From assembly GCA_020249775.1 (NCBI GenBank), contig JADCFA010000013.1:47948-111947 (forward strand): a stretch of DNA of 64,000 bases, in the 5' to 3' direction. The position numbers and the translations under genes were made by a program. Positions 56,085 to 64,000 of the stretch are shown here, in pieces; the first letter of the stretch is position 1, and every line of letters starts with the position of its first letter. The notes under the pieces are model-generated. The model did not search any database, was not told the DNA's origin, and worked only from the letters and a program-made list of their open reading frames with translations. Origin of the DNA: Roseomonas sp. GTDB taxonomy: Bacteria > Pseudomonadota > Alphaproteobacteria > Acetobacterales > Acetobacteraceae.

Positions 56085-57299
56085 TCAAAGCCCCTGGATT
56101 TCGTGAATCAGAATTTGTCCTTGCTGAAACCATGCAAGCCGACCGGTGCGTGGGCAAAAGCAAGGTCCATTGATGACAACGCGATCTGGCGCAAAATGCT
56201 GCAAAAGTGGCGCGCCGCCGTTCGATGGCAAAAGCTGAAGGAGAGAGCCTCGCTGATCTTCTTGTCCCTTGGCAGATTTAGTTAGAAAAAATCTTCCTTC
56301 AGGATGCCATTCCACAAAGCTAACTGGCTCGAATTCACCAATAAATCCCGCTAGCCGAGTACCTGTGCCTGCGTCCCAAACACGGATGGATTCACTCTCA
56401 CGCGGATGGGTCAAGCCCGCCGCGCCGGTTGCTAAACGGTCACCAGCGTGTGACCAGCCAAGAGACCTGACGCCGGGAACATGAGCTCGAAAGCTAATCC
56501 GCTCAGTGAGCGACGGAAGATCAAAAATCGCTATTTCGTCACTGAAGCCAAGTCTTGTTGCACTTGTTGCTACAGCAAGACGATTGTCCCGACTTATACT
56601 GGGCAGCAACCAGTTTCGTCCTTCAACTTGGCCGAGTAGCCTTCCGTTACTGCTATCAAACACTAAACCAAAAAAACGATGCGTTGTATTGCCCCGGACA
56701 CCAATTGCCTGAAACGATAGAAACACATAGTTACCAGCGGGGGAAACCGTGAGAGACTGGTCGCTCCTTCGCTGCTGCAAGAATAAATCTTGGGGCCTAC
56801 CTAATAGCTCGGGTAGGAACACGGGCAATAAGTCGGACTCACGCAGTAGCTTTCCTGTATCGGTTTCAAAAACTGAGAAAGCCGGCGGATTTTCTGTACT
56901 GCCTGATGAAATATGCCTGGACGCGATCAATTCCCGACCGCCTGCTGCAAATCCAAAAAGTCTCGCGCCTCTTGCCTGCATAACACGGAAACGCGTGAGC
57001 AACGGCCAAGAGGCGGTATCAATCACGTTCAAGAAACTTCCATCGCCAGACTCTGCGACTAGCCGACTACCATCTGGGCTCCAGGCCATTGAGGAAACAT
57101 GCCAAGCAAATGCATTTTCTTCCTTACGAAAATCAATGCTGGCGATTTGCTTCAGCCTTATCCTGCCGGGATATGTCGTGCCGCGCGGGCTGGTCAGCGG
57201 ATTAAGCAAATTCGAAGCGCCCGCCGGACGAACCGCGCCCGCACTTGCCAACGCCCCCATGCCAGCCAAACCAAATGCGCGCCGGGTCAGGCTTGCCAT
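56085..57299 (-). CDS. Exported WD40/beta-propeller-like protein with Tat signal
   Basis: 404 residues. TRRAFGLAGMGALASAG is a twin-arginine-like signal. The rest has WD40-type blades: WHVSSMAWSPDGSRLVAESG, RSLGWSHAGDRLATG, SIRVWDAGTGTRLAGF, VEWHPEGRF. GGAAGGA precedes the ATG at 57299. DNA is more AT-rich than in neighbours, with many non-preferred codons, which suggests acquisition. No catalytic site is seen; a scaffold or receptor role is likely. A C-terminal copy survives at 45.1-45.4 kb. Confidence 0.72.
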   Translation of the reverse strand: MASLTRRAFGLAGMGALASAGAVRPAGASNLLNPLTSPRGTTYPGRIRLKQIASIDFRKEENAFAWHVSSMAWSPDGSRLVAESGDGSFLNVIDTASWPLLTRFRVMQARGARLFGFAAGGRELIASRHISSGSTENPPAFSVFETDTGKLLRESDLLPVFLPELLGRPQDLFLQQRRSDQSLTVSPAGNYVFLSFQAIGVRGNTTHRFFGLVFDSSNGRLLGQVEGRNWLLPSISRDNRLAVATSATRLGFSDEIAIFDLPSLTERISFRAHVPGVRSLGWSHAGDRLATGAAGLTHPRESESIRVWDAGTGTRLAGFIGEFEPVSFVEWHPEGRFFLTKSAKGQEDQRGSLLQLLPSNGGAPLLQHFAPDRVVINGPCFCPRTGRLAWFQQGQILIHEIQGL

Positions 57300-57700
57300 A
57301 TCGATGGGTCCTTCCATTCCATCTATATGACCCCGCGCACAAAATTACGGTTAGGGCCTCTTAATGCGCATGGCGTCATCACGAAACGCGTTGTAACCGG
57401 CAACGGTTTATTCATGGCAGCACCGCCTTAGCTGAAGCCATCGCAGCCGATGGCCCGCAGCGCGTACCTACCCGCCTCATAGCCAAAAACCAAAGGCGAG
57501 GCTGGGCGCTTCATACACGCCTGTTCCTTTGAAGGACCTGTACCGCCCTATTCCAAGCCTCCGCCGCTCGAAGATGCGCCACGCGATGCTGGCTGCATTA
57601 CTACAACGCGCCCAGACCAGACCGGGCGCTCAAGCAAAAACTGCCTCTTAGCAGCCTTTCACGGGACAATGTCCTTGGTAATGACAGCCAGACACTTATC
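57300..57700. other. Intergenic stretch with nothing recognised
   Basis: 401 bases. Frames of 30-75 codons exist on both strands but match no family I know and lack good ribosome sites. Some may be decayed coding DNA. The WD40-like gene promoter must lie at the left side. Confidence 0.4.
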
Positions 57701-58183
57701 TCAAAGCGCGGCCAGAACCGCTTCGGCCTTGCTCACTTCGAAGGCGCCCGGGGCTTCCACGGCCACATGGGTCACCTTGCCGTCCTTTGCCACCAGCGCA
57801 AAGCGCTGGCAGCGCACGCCAAGGCCGCGCGCTGTCAGGTCAAATTCCAGCCCCATCGCCTTGGTGAAGGCGGCGGCGCCATCGGCCATCATCGTCACCT
57901 GGTCGGTTATCCCCTGATCCTTGGCCCAGGCGCCCATCACAAAGGCATCGTTCACGGCCATGCAGGCAATGGCATGCACACCCTTGGCTTTCAGCGCCGC
58001 GGCATGTTCCACAAAGCCCGGCAGGTGCTTGGCTGAACAGGTGGGGGTAAAGGCGCCCGGCACGCCAAACAGCACCACGGTACGGCCCTTGAAGAACTCC
58101 GCCGTATCCAGCTCCTTCGGACCTTCCGAGGTGCCTTGCATGATCTTCATCGCGGGAATGCTGTCGCCAGTCTTGATGGTCAT
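57701..58183 (-). CDS. Peroxiredoxin, Prx5/AhpE-like (redoxin)
   Basis: 160 residues. VLFGVPGAFTPTCSAKHLPG contains the peroxidatic Cys49 in the P-x-x-x-T-x-x-C pattern of the Prx5 group. Arg of the active site lies in GVRCQRFALV. Reduces H2O2 and organic peroxides using thiol or glutaredoxin donors in the cytosol. AAGGAGA precedes the ATG at 58183 at the right distance. Confidence 0.92.
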   Translation of the reverse strand: MTIKTGDSIPAMKIMQGTSEGPKELDTAEFFKGRTVVLFGVPGAFTPTCSAKHLPGFVEHAAALKAKGVHAIACMAVNDAFVMGAWAKDQGITDQVTMMADGAAAFTKAMGLEFDLTARGLGVRCQRFALVAKDGKVTHVAVEAPGAFEVSKAEAVLAAL

Positions 58184-58342
58184 GGTCTTCTCCTTGTGAC
58201 GCGACGGCAAAAATAGCCTTGAGCTCCGCGCCTGTCACCTGGGCGAAGCAAGACAGCTTCGCCACCTTGGCGCAGCGCCGAAGGGGGCCTGCTCGCCAAA
58301 AGGTTGAAGTTTTAACCGATCCGCGTCTAACAAGGCCGAGCC

Positions 58343-60172
58343 ATGAGCGCGAATCCCCCCATGGCCCCCTGCCGGACCTTGCCTTTTTGGGCCCTGGTCC
58401 TGGCGCCCTTGTGGTTTGGAACCCCCGTTCCAGCCGCAGCGCAGGGGGCCGTTCAAACCGCCGCCTTGCCCCTGCCCGCGCTGCGCGGTCCTGCCAACGC
58501 AAGCCTGCCGCTTGCGGCAATGGATGCTGAGCAGATCAAGCAAGTCTTCGCTTTGCATGCCGCCAGGGATTGGGCAATGGCGGAACAGGCAATGGCGCTG
58601 CTCACGGATCGCCGGCTTGAAGGCCATATCCTGGCGGATCGCTGGCTCAACCCCTCTGCGCCCAGGCCAGATCAGGAAGCCTTGCGCGATTGGCTGGCGC
58701 GCTTTGCGGATCATCCGGATGCGTCGGCGATCCATGCCCTGCTTCGCCGAGCGGCGCCACGCGGGGCAAGTCTGCCGGCCGCGCCCACCCAGGAAAGCCT
58801 AGCCGAGGATGCCGGCGCCGCCCCGGAAGAACGCGAAGCCCCAGACCAGGGTTTTGTGCGCAACCCCGCCCTGGATCGCGCGCTGAGGGACCTGGTGCGT
58901 GATGGCAATCTGGACGCGGCCTTGCGCCAGATAGACGCCACGCGCGGCATGACGCCGCCCTATGCCACCGCGCTCAAGGCGGATTTCGCCCTGATCCTGT
59001 TCCGCCGTGGGGAGGATGAACGCGCCTTTGATCTGGCAGCGGAGGCCGCCCGCAGCAGAGCCGATCCGAGTGGTCGCGCCGCCTTCGCTGCCGGTCTTGC
59101 CGCCTGGGGGCTTGGGCATTTCGATGTTGCCTTTCCCTACTTCGAAGTGGCAGCGCGCGCTTCCGGCGCTTCTGCCGCCAATCGCGCCGCTGCCGCCTAT
59201 TGGGCAAGCCGCACGGCCATTCGCGCCCGACACCCCGGGATGCATGTGCCCTGGCTGCTGCAGGCCGCGCAGGAACCGCGCACCTTTTATGGCCTGATGG
59301 CGCGCCGGGCGCTTGGTCTGACGCCTGGCTTCGCCTGGCATGCCGAAGCGGGCGGGGAAGAAGGCATGGCAGCGCTTTTGGAAACCGCCGGCGGCTGGCG
59401 TGCCCTGGCCCTGCTGCAAATTGGCCAGACGGCAAGGGCGGAAGCCGAATTGCGCGCATTATGGCCGCTGGCACGCGGCAACCTGCCGCTATTGCGCGCC
59501 ATGCTGGCACTGGCGTCGCAGGGCGGGCTCACGCATCTCTCGGCGCAGTTGGCGGAGCTCGCGCAAACGGCCGATGGCCGGCCGCGCGATCTGGCGCGCT
59601 TCCCCCTGCCGCGGCTGAACCCGCCCCAGGGTTTTCGGGTGGAACCCGCCCTGCTTTACGCGCTGGCGCGCCAGGAATCGAATTTCGACCCGGCGGCGGT
59701 GTCACCCGCCGGGGCGCGCGGCATTTTACAGGTAATGCCGACGACCGCAGCTTATCTGGCCAATGACCCAAGCTTTGCCGGCGAAGGCGCGGAACGGCTG
59801 CATAACCCTGGCCTATCGCTGGAATTGGGCCAGCGCTATTTGCATTACCTCGCGCGTAGTGAGGCCGTGGGGAATGACCTGATCCGCTTGCTTGCCGCCT
59901 ATAATGCCGGGCCGGGCAATCTGGCCAAATGGCTGCCGGCCGCGCGGCACCGTGGCGACGCGCTGCTCTTCATCGAAGCGATCCCCTTTGATGAAACCCG
60001 CGCCCATGTGCAGCGCGTTTTGGCCTATTCCTGGATTTATGCTTCTCGGCTTGGGCTGCCGGCGCCAAGCCTTGATCAATTGGTGCAGGGCGAATTCCCG
60101 CGCTTCATGTCGCCACAGGAAGTTGTGGCCATGCTGGGCGGCGCGCCGCCTTTGCCCGGGCGGCCGCGCTGA
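58343..60172 (+). CDS. slt: Soluble lytic transglycosylase
   Basis: 609 residues. A signal peptide (cleavage near AAAQG, about 34) and a long helical U-shaped region (about 60-450) precede the SLT domain: ARQESNFDPAAVSPAGARG has the catalytic Glu, then ILQVMPTTAAYLA, and AYNAGPGNLAKWL. It cuts murein to 1,6-anhydro-muropeptides in the periplasm. It overlaps nothing and converges on the DUF815 gene nine bases away. Confidence 0.92.
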   Translation: MSANPPMAPCRTLPFWALVLAPLWFGTPVPAAAQGAVQTAALPLPALRGPANASLPLAAMDAEQIKQVFALHAARDWAMAEQAMALLTDRRLEGHILADRWLNPSAPRPDQEALRDWLARFADHPDASAIHALLRRAAPRGASLPAAPTQESLAEDAGAAPEEREAPDQGFVRNPALDRALRDLVRDGNLDAALRQIDATRGMTPPYATALKADFALILFRRGEDERAFDLAAEAARSRADPSGRAAFAAGLAAWGLGHFDVAFPYFEVAARASGASAANRAAAAYWASRTAIRARHPGMHVPWLLQAAQEPRTFYGLMARRALGLTPGFAWHAEAGGEEGMAALLETAGGWRALALLQIGQTARAEAELRALWPLARGNLPLLRAMLALASQGGLTHLSAQLAELAQTADGRPRDLARFPLPRLNPPQGFRVEPALLYALARQESNFDPAAVSPAGARGILQVMPTTAAYLANDPSFAGEGAERLHNPGLSLELGQRYLHYLARSEAVGNDLIRLLAAYNAGPGNLAKWLPAARHRGDALLFIEAIPFDETRAHVQRVLAYSWIYASRLGLPAPSLDQLVQGEFPRFMSPQEVVAMLGGAPPLPGRPR

Positions 60173-60181
60173 TCCCGCCAC

Positions 60182-61045
60182 TCAGCTCTCGATCTTTACG
60201 CCCATACGCCCGGCCAGATCCTGGATGAATTGCCAGGCGACACGGCCAGAACGGGACCCGCGTGTGACAGACCATTCCACTGCCTGCGCGTGCAAATCTT
60301 CAACCGGAACCGCCAGGCCGAAATGCTTGGCATAGCCTTCAATCATGGCGAAGAAAGTATCCTGATTGGCGTTATGAAAACCAATCCACAGCCCGAAGCG
60401 GTCTGAAAGCGACACCTTCTCCTCAATCGCCTCAGAACCATGAATGGCGGTGCTGCGCTCATTCTCGATCATGTCGCGCGACATCAGATGCCGGCGATTG
60501 GAAGTTGCATAGAACAAGACATTGGCGGGCCGGCCTTCAATGCCGCCATCCAGCACGGATTTCAGCGCCTTGTAATCCGCATCCTCACGCTCAAAGGACA
60601 GATCATCACAGAATACCAGGCAGCGCCGCGCCCCCGCGCGCAGGAAGCGCAGCAATTCCGGCAGCGTCTTGATGTCCTCCCGATGGATTTCAATCAAAGC
60701 AAGGCTGCCCGGCACTTCCTTATTGGCCGCCGTATGCGCGGCCTTGACCAGCGATGATTTGCCCGTCCCCCGCGCGCCCCAGAGCATGGCATTATTGGCG
60801 CTGAAGCCGCGCGCAAAGCGCAGCGTGTTTTCCATCAGGATCTCCTTCTGCCGATCCACCCCTTGCAGCAGGTCAATCGGCACTGCCGCCACCTTGGGCA
60901 CCGGGGAAAGCCGCGCCACGGGTTCGGGGTGCCAGATGAAGGCATCCGCGCCGGTCAGATCAGGCGCGGCCGCAGGCGGTGGGGCCAGGCGTTCAAGCGC
61001 CTCGGCAATGCGGGTCAGGGCGGGGAGAAGCGAAGAATGTTCCAT
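60182..61045 (-). CDS. DUF815 P-loop ATPase
   Basis: 287 residues. Walker A GARGTGKSSLVKAAH near 93, LVFCDDLSFE as Walker B, NVLFYATSNRRHLM and a sensor-like segment SLSDRFGLWIGFHN. These are the signature blocks of the DUF815 AAA-like family, whose function is unknown. It is divergent from yajC, with which it shares an 88-base promoter region. Confidence 0.9.
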   Translation of the reverse strand: MEHSSLLPALTRIAEALERLAPPPAAAPDLTGADAFIWHPEPVARLSPVPKVAAVPIDLLQGVDRQKEILMENTLRFARGFSANNAMLWGARGTGKSSLVKAAHTAANKEVPGSLALIEIHREDIKTLPELLRFLRAGARRCLVFCDDLSFEREDADYKALKSVLDGGIEGRPANVLFYATSNRRHLMSRDMIENERSTAIHGSEAIEEKVSLSDRFGLWIGFHNANQDTFFAMIEGYAKHFGLAVPVEDLHAQAVEWSVTRGSRSGRVAWQFIQDLAGRMGVKIES

Positions 61046-61133
61046 GGCCGCGCGGAATAGGCCGGGACGCTATTGACGGAAAGGGGGCGGCCGCTAGTTT
61101 CCGCCCCCATCATCGCAAAAGGAATGCCGGACC

Positions 61134-61481
61134 ATGGAAAGACTTTTTGGCATCGCGCCCGCCTATGCCCAGGATGCAGGCGGCACCGCCGCTGTTGTCA
61201 TGCAATTGCTGCCGCTGGTTTTGATTTTCGTCGTCTTCTACTTCCTGCTGATTCGCCCCCAGCAGAAGAAGATGAAGGATCACCGCGAAATGCTCGGCCA
61301 ATTGAAGCGCGGGGATCGCGTGGTGACCGCGGGCGGCATTGTCGCCACCATCACCAAGGTCAAGGACGGCTCTGACGAGATCGAGGCCGAAATCGCCCCC
61401 AATGTGAAGGTCACCGTGGTGCGCGGCACCATCGGCAGCGTGCTGCGCCCCGAAGCCGCGAATGATGAGGCGAAAAGCTAA
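61134..61481 (+). CDS. yajC: Preprotein translocase subunit YajC
   Basis: 115 residues. A single membrane helix, LLPLVLIFVVFYFLLIRPQQ, is followed by KMKDHREMLGQLKRGDRVVT and GGIVATITKV, the YajC signature. It associates with SecDF at the inner membrane. No secDF gene follows here; a strong terminator does. Confidence 0.95.
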   Translation: MERLFGIAPAYAQDAGGTAAVVMQLLPLVLIFVVFYFLLIRPQQKKMKDHREMLGQLKRGDRVVTAGGIVATITKVKDGSDEIEAEIAPNVKVTVVRGTIGSVLRPEAANDEAKS

Positions 61482-61498
61482 GCCTTCCGACAGGCCAC

Positions 61499-61536
61499 AA
61501 AAAAGGCGCCGAGGATCACTCCCCGGCGCCTTTTTT
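61499..61536. terminator. Bidirectional Rho-independent terminator
   Basis: AAAAAA, then GGCGCCG paired with CGGCGCC, then TTTTTT. The runs on both sides let it serve yajC on plus and the superoxide dismutase gene on minus. Confidence 0.93.
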
Positions 61537-61553
61537 CATGGCCCTGCGGCCGA

Positions 61554-62192
61554 TTACGCAGACTGGCCGGAAGCGAGACCACCCTTGCCCATCAGATCGG
61601 CAACCACTTCCCAATTCACCAGCTTGTTCAGGAAGTTATCCAGGTAATTCGGGCGCACATTGCGGAAATCCAGGTAATAGGCGTGTTCCCACACATCCAC
61701 GCCCAGAATGGGCTTGCCTTCGCCGGTGGAAATCGGGTTGGCGCCATTCGGCGTCTTGGTCACCTTCAGCTTGCCGTCGGCGCCAATGATCAGCCAGGCC
61801 CAGCCAGAGCCAAACTGCGTCACGCCCGCCTGCTTGAAGGCTTCCTTGAAGGCGGCAAGACCACCCAAATCGCTATCAATCTTCGCGGCCAAAGCGCCCG
61901 GCAGCCTATCGCCACCGCCGCCCGGCTGCATCACCTGCCAAAACAAAATATGGTTGTAATGCTGCCCCGCCTGGTTCAGCACCGGCAGGCCATCAGCGCC
62001 CGCCTTGCCCGCTTCAGCGCAGATTGCCTCAAGCGACTTGCCGACCAGGCCCTTGGCTTCGATCAGCCCATTCAGCGCCGTGACATAGGCATTGTGATGC
62101 TTGCCATGATGCAGTTCCAGGGTTTCCTGGCACATGCCATTGGCGGCAAGCGCATTGGTGGAATAGGGCAGCGCGGGCAGGCTGAAGGCCAT
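61554..62192 (-). CDS. sodB: Superoxide dismutase, Fe/Mn family
   Basis: 212 residues. Metal ligands are in LHHGKHHNAYV (His), QHYNHILFW (His) and DVWEHAYYLDFRN (Asp and His). The residues around TQFGSGWAWL, with Gln before FGSGW and AAGVTQ-like context, favour the iron form, but Mn or cambialistic use cannot be excluded. It dismutates superoxide in the cytosol. A symmetric element lies in its upstream region. Confidence 0.93.
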   Translation of the reverse strand: MAFSLPALPYSTNALAANGMCQETLELHHGKHHNAYVTALNGLIEAKGLVGKSLEAICAEAGKAGADGLPVLNQAGQHYNHILFWQVMQPGGGGDRLPGALAAKIDSDLGGLAAFKEAFKQAGVTQFGSGWAWLIIGADGKLKVTKTPNGANPISTGEGKPILGVDVWEHAYYLDFRNVRPNYLDNFLNKLVNWEVVADLMGKGGLASGQSA

Positions 62193-62206
62193 GGGGTTTC
62201 TCCGTT

Positions 62207-62240
62207 CCTCAGATGTGAGTGATTAACTCTAAGTCTGAGG
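62207..62240. promoter_or_regulatory. Candidate operator between sodB and the synthase-like gene
   Basis: CCTCAGA at 62207 and TCTGAGG at 62234 form an outer inverted repeat; GAGT-GATTA-ACTC at 62217-62229 forms an inner one. It lies 15-48 bases upstream of sodB. An iron or redox regulator is possible, but no known box fits well. Confidence 0.35.
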
Positions 62241-62309
62241 TAAGCGGGGCCAGCACAGGCGTCAACCGCACCCTTCCCGCGCGGCGCGCGCCCAGGCATA
62301 TCAGGCCGC

Positions 62310-63122
62310 GTGAGCCTTTCCCCGATAGCGGCCTTTGCCCGCGCCCATGACCCGGACCGTTTCCTGGCCGCGCTTTTCGCGCCGCCGGAAAGGCGCGAGG
62401 CCATTTTCACCCTGATTGCCTTCAACCATGAATTGGCCCGCGCCCGCGAAGCCGCGAGCCACCCCATGGCCGCGCTGATCCGCCTGCAATGGTGGCGCGA
62501 TGCGTTGGAGGAAGCGCAGGCCGGCAAACCCGCCCGCCGGCATGAGGTGGCCGAGCCACTGCATGCCGCGATCACCGCCGGCAGCCTGGACCCTGCCGCG
62601 CTTGGCGCCATGATTGACGCGCGTGAGGCGGAGGCCGAGGAAGCCGGCATCCCGACCGAGGCGGATTTCGTTGCCTGGCTGCGCGGCACCGCGGGCGGCT
62701 TTGCCTATGCGGCGGGGTTGGCTTTGGGCGTGAGTGTGGAGGATGCCGAGAAGCTCCGCGCCCTTGGCGCGGCTTATGGCCTGGCGGGGGTGTTGCGATC
62801 CGTGACGGCCCATGCCGCGCAAGGGCGCTGCCTGCTGCCGGGGGATCGGCTGGCGGCGGCTGGGCTGAATGCCGAAGCCGTGATCAGCGCGCCCACGGCG
62901 CCTGTACTTGCCGCACTTTGCGCTGAGATGGCAGCCGAGGGGTTGGAAGCCTTGCGAACCGCGCCGCGTGATGTGCCGAAGGCGCTGATGGCCGCCGCGC
63001 TGCCTGTTGTGCTGGCGGGGCGTGACTTGCGGCGGCTGGCAGACGGGAAGCCGGTGCCCATGCCGCGCGGGGTGGTGGATCGCATCGCGGTGATTTGGGC
63101 GGGGTGGCGGGGGCGGGTGTGA
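62310..63122 (+). CDS. Squalene/phytoene synthase-like protein (NDUFAF6 type)
   Basis: 270 residues, GTG start. IAFNHELARAREAASHPMAA and LQWWRDALEEAQAGK match the start of the trans-isoprenyl fold, but the two Asp-rich DxxxD motifs needed for catalysis are replaced (FNHELARAR and GVLRSVTAH). This resembles the NDUFAF6 branch, which helps assemble respiratory complex I, more than a carotenoid or hopanoid enzyme. No carotenoid or hpn genes are near. Confidence 0.75.
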   Translation: MSLSPIAAFARAHDPDRFLAALFAPPERREAIFTLIAFNHELARAREAASHPMAALIRLQWWRDALEEAQAGKPARRHEVAEPLHAAITAGSLDPAALGAMIDAREAEAEEAGIPTEADFVAWLRGTAGGFAYAAGLALGVSVEDAEKLRALGAAYGLAGVLRSVTAHAAQGRCLLPGDRLAAAGLNAEAVISAPTAPVLAALCAEMAAEGLEALRTAPRDVPKALMAAALPVVLAGRDLRRLADGKPVPMPRGVVDRIAVIWAGWRGRV

Positions 63123-63206
63123 TGCTGCGCCACAAGCTGCCAGCGAAACGATTGGCTTGCGGGGATTTTGGTTTGCGCGTGGTTCGGCATATGGCAAGAT
63201 TGGTGC

Positions 63207-63302
63207 ATGGCTGACATGACCAATGGCGAACGCATTGCGGAGGAGCGGATAGCGGAAGCCGCGCGCACGGGGCAGGATTGGCTGGATTTAAGGAACCTCT
63301 GA
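63207..63302 (+). pseudogene. Leucine-rich-repeat protein, N-terminal stub cut by an IS
   Basis: About 29 native codons: ERIAEAARTGQDWLDLRNL has the opening pattern of LRR proteins (RIAEAARTGxxxLDLxxLxL). The frame enters IS5 DNA near 63291 and ends at TGA 63300-63302. The rest lies beyond the IS or is lost. Confidence 0.6.
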
Positions 63303-64000
63303 TTTAATCCTTCCCTCTTGGCCTGTCACTGAATTTCTGATTCTCTTCCGTATCGTCCAATAAACCCTTGAGCACGCCCGCCATGCGACAGCCAAGCTTT
63401 TCCAGCCTCGGCTTTGACCGCGCTCGCAAGCAAACGCGGCGCGAGCGCTTCCTGGCCGAGATGGAGATGGTGGTTCCCTGGGCCGCGCTTTCAGCCCTGA
63501 TTGAGCCTCATTACCCCTCGGGCGAACGAGGTCGCCCGCCGATCGGGATTGAAAAGATGCTGCGTATCTACTTCCTGCAGCAATGGTTCAATATGTCTGA
63601 TCCTCAGGCCGAAGACAGCCTTTATGACAGTGCCGCGATGCGTAACTTCGCAGGCATTGATCTTGGCAATGAGGCTGCGCCAGACGAGACGACGATCTGC
63701 AAGTTCCGCCATTTGATTGAGAATAATGGGCTGATCAAGATGACGCTGGCAGCGGTCAATGATCACCTGAAATCCAAGGGCATCAAGATTGGCACGGGGA
63801 CGATCATGGATGCGACGCTGATCTCGGCGCCGTCATCGACCAAGAACGCGAAGGGTGAGCGCGATCCCGAAATGCACCAGACCCGGAAGGGCAATCAATG
63901 GTATTTCGGGATGAAGGGTCACATTGGTGTGGACAGCAAGGAGAAGGTCATCCATTCCACTGAGGTGACCGCGGCCAATGTGCATGACAGTCAGATGGTC
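63293..64000 (+). mobile_element. IS5-family insertion sequence, left part
   Basis: Begins around AGGAACCTCTGATTTAATCC, a terminal sequence of IS5 type (GGAACCTCTGA), about 90 bases before the transposase start, and continues past the window edge. The exact first base and target duplication cannot be fixed without the right end. Confidence 0.78.
63383..64000 (+). CDS. IS5-family transposase, C-terminus beyond window edge
   Basis: 206 codons in the window. FDRARKQTRRERFLAEME and PWAALSALIEPHYP form the N-terminal DUF772 region; GRPPIGIEKMLRIYFLQQWF, DPQAEDSLYDS and PDETTICKFRHLIE follow. The first catalytic Asp is in TIMDATLISAP, and the second in the HIGVDS/AANVHDSQ region. No stop or frameshift, so it looks intact so far. 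Confidence 0.93.
   Translation, partial: MRQPSFSSLGFDRARKQTRRERFLAEMEMVVPWAALSALIEPHYPSGERGRPPIGIEKMLRIYFLQQWFNMSDPQAEDSLYDSAAMRNFAGIDLGNEAAPDETTICKFRHLIENNGLIKMTLAAVNDHLKSKGIKIGTGTIMDATLISAPSSTKNAKGERDPEMHQTRKGNQWYFGMKGHIGVDSKEKVIHSTEVTAANVHDSQMV

Noticed and set aside
1..64000. tRNA, rRNA or CRISPR array
   Set aside because: Looked for T-loop motifs, rRNA blocks and regular short repeats; none was convincing.

Overview
The window is GC-rich bacterial chromosome. Gene content and codon use suggest an alphaproteobacterium, probably Rhodospirillales/Acetobacteraceae; this is inferred from protein style only, since no rRNA or tRNA gene was seen. Pointers are an RNase E with a long acidic insert and Arg/Glu-rich tail, prfB with the programmed frameshift, DUF1499/DUF3253/DUF924 proteins, and a tkt-gap-pgk cluster.

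Region by region: 0-4.1 kb has the end of an MFS transporter and a solitary restriction-modification protein with a Type ISP-like C-terminus. 4.1-8.5 kb has a sirtuin, a secreted trypsin-like protease, an SDR and acetyl-CoA synthetase. 8.6-11.6 kb has two small secreted-protein genes, an intergenic stretch with a large inverted repeat, and a ChaA-like antiporter. 11.7-16.0 kb is the tkt-gap-pgk carbon cluster, followed by a flavin monooxygenase and a zinc alcohol dehydrogenase. 19.1-25.4 kb is cydD-cydC-radical SAM-recQ on the plus strand. 25.4-32.8 kb is a tightly overlapping seven-gene minus-strand operon of flavoproteins, DUF proteins and an ABC transporter. Serine-glyoxylate aminotransferase, a CBS-domain membrane protein and a tyrosine phosphatase follow.

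36.5-45.7 kb is the accessory region. It holds a VapBC-type toxin-antitoxin pair, an amidase gene split by a foreign insert of about 1.7 kb (carrying an MGMT-like and an SRPBCC gene), two tandem 623-residue TPR-glycosyltransferase paralogues, and a graveyard of gene ends: an IS5 transposase tail, an S24 repressor tail, and the tail plus terminator of a WD40-like gene whose intact copy is at 56-57 kb. A 54-bp direct repeat closes the region.

45.7-63.1 kb is mostly housekeeping: a two-subunit TPP decarboxylase with an AEC permease, prfB, PBP1A, a Tat-type cell-wall amidase, rne, the WD40-like protein, peroxiredoxin, lytic transglycosylase, a DUF815 ATPase, yajC, Fe/Mn superoxide dismutase and a squalene/phytoene-synthase-like protein. 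The right edge enters an IS5-family element that has cut a leucine-rich-repeat gene after about 29 codons.

The least explained parts are the seven-gene overlapping operon, the radical SAM gene attached to cydDC, the cassette inside the amidase, and the helicase-less Type ISP-like enzyme. I saw no CRISPR array, tRNA, rRNA or confident riboswitch.
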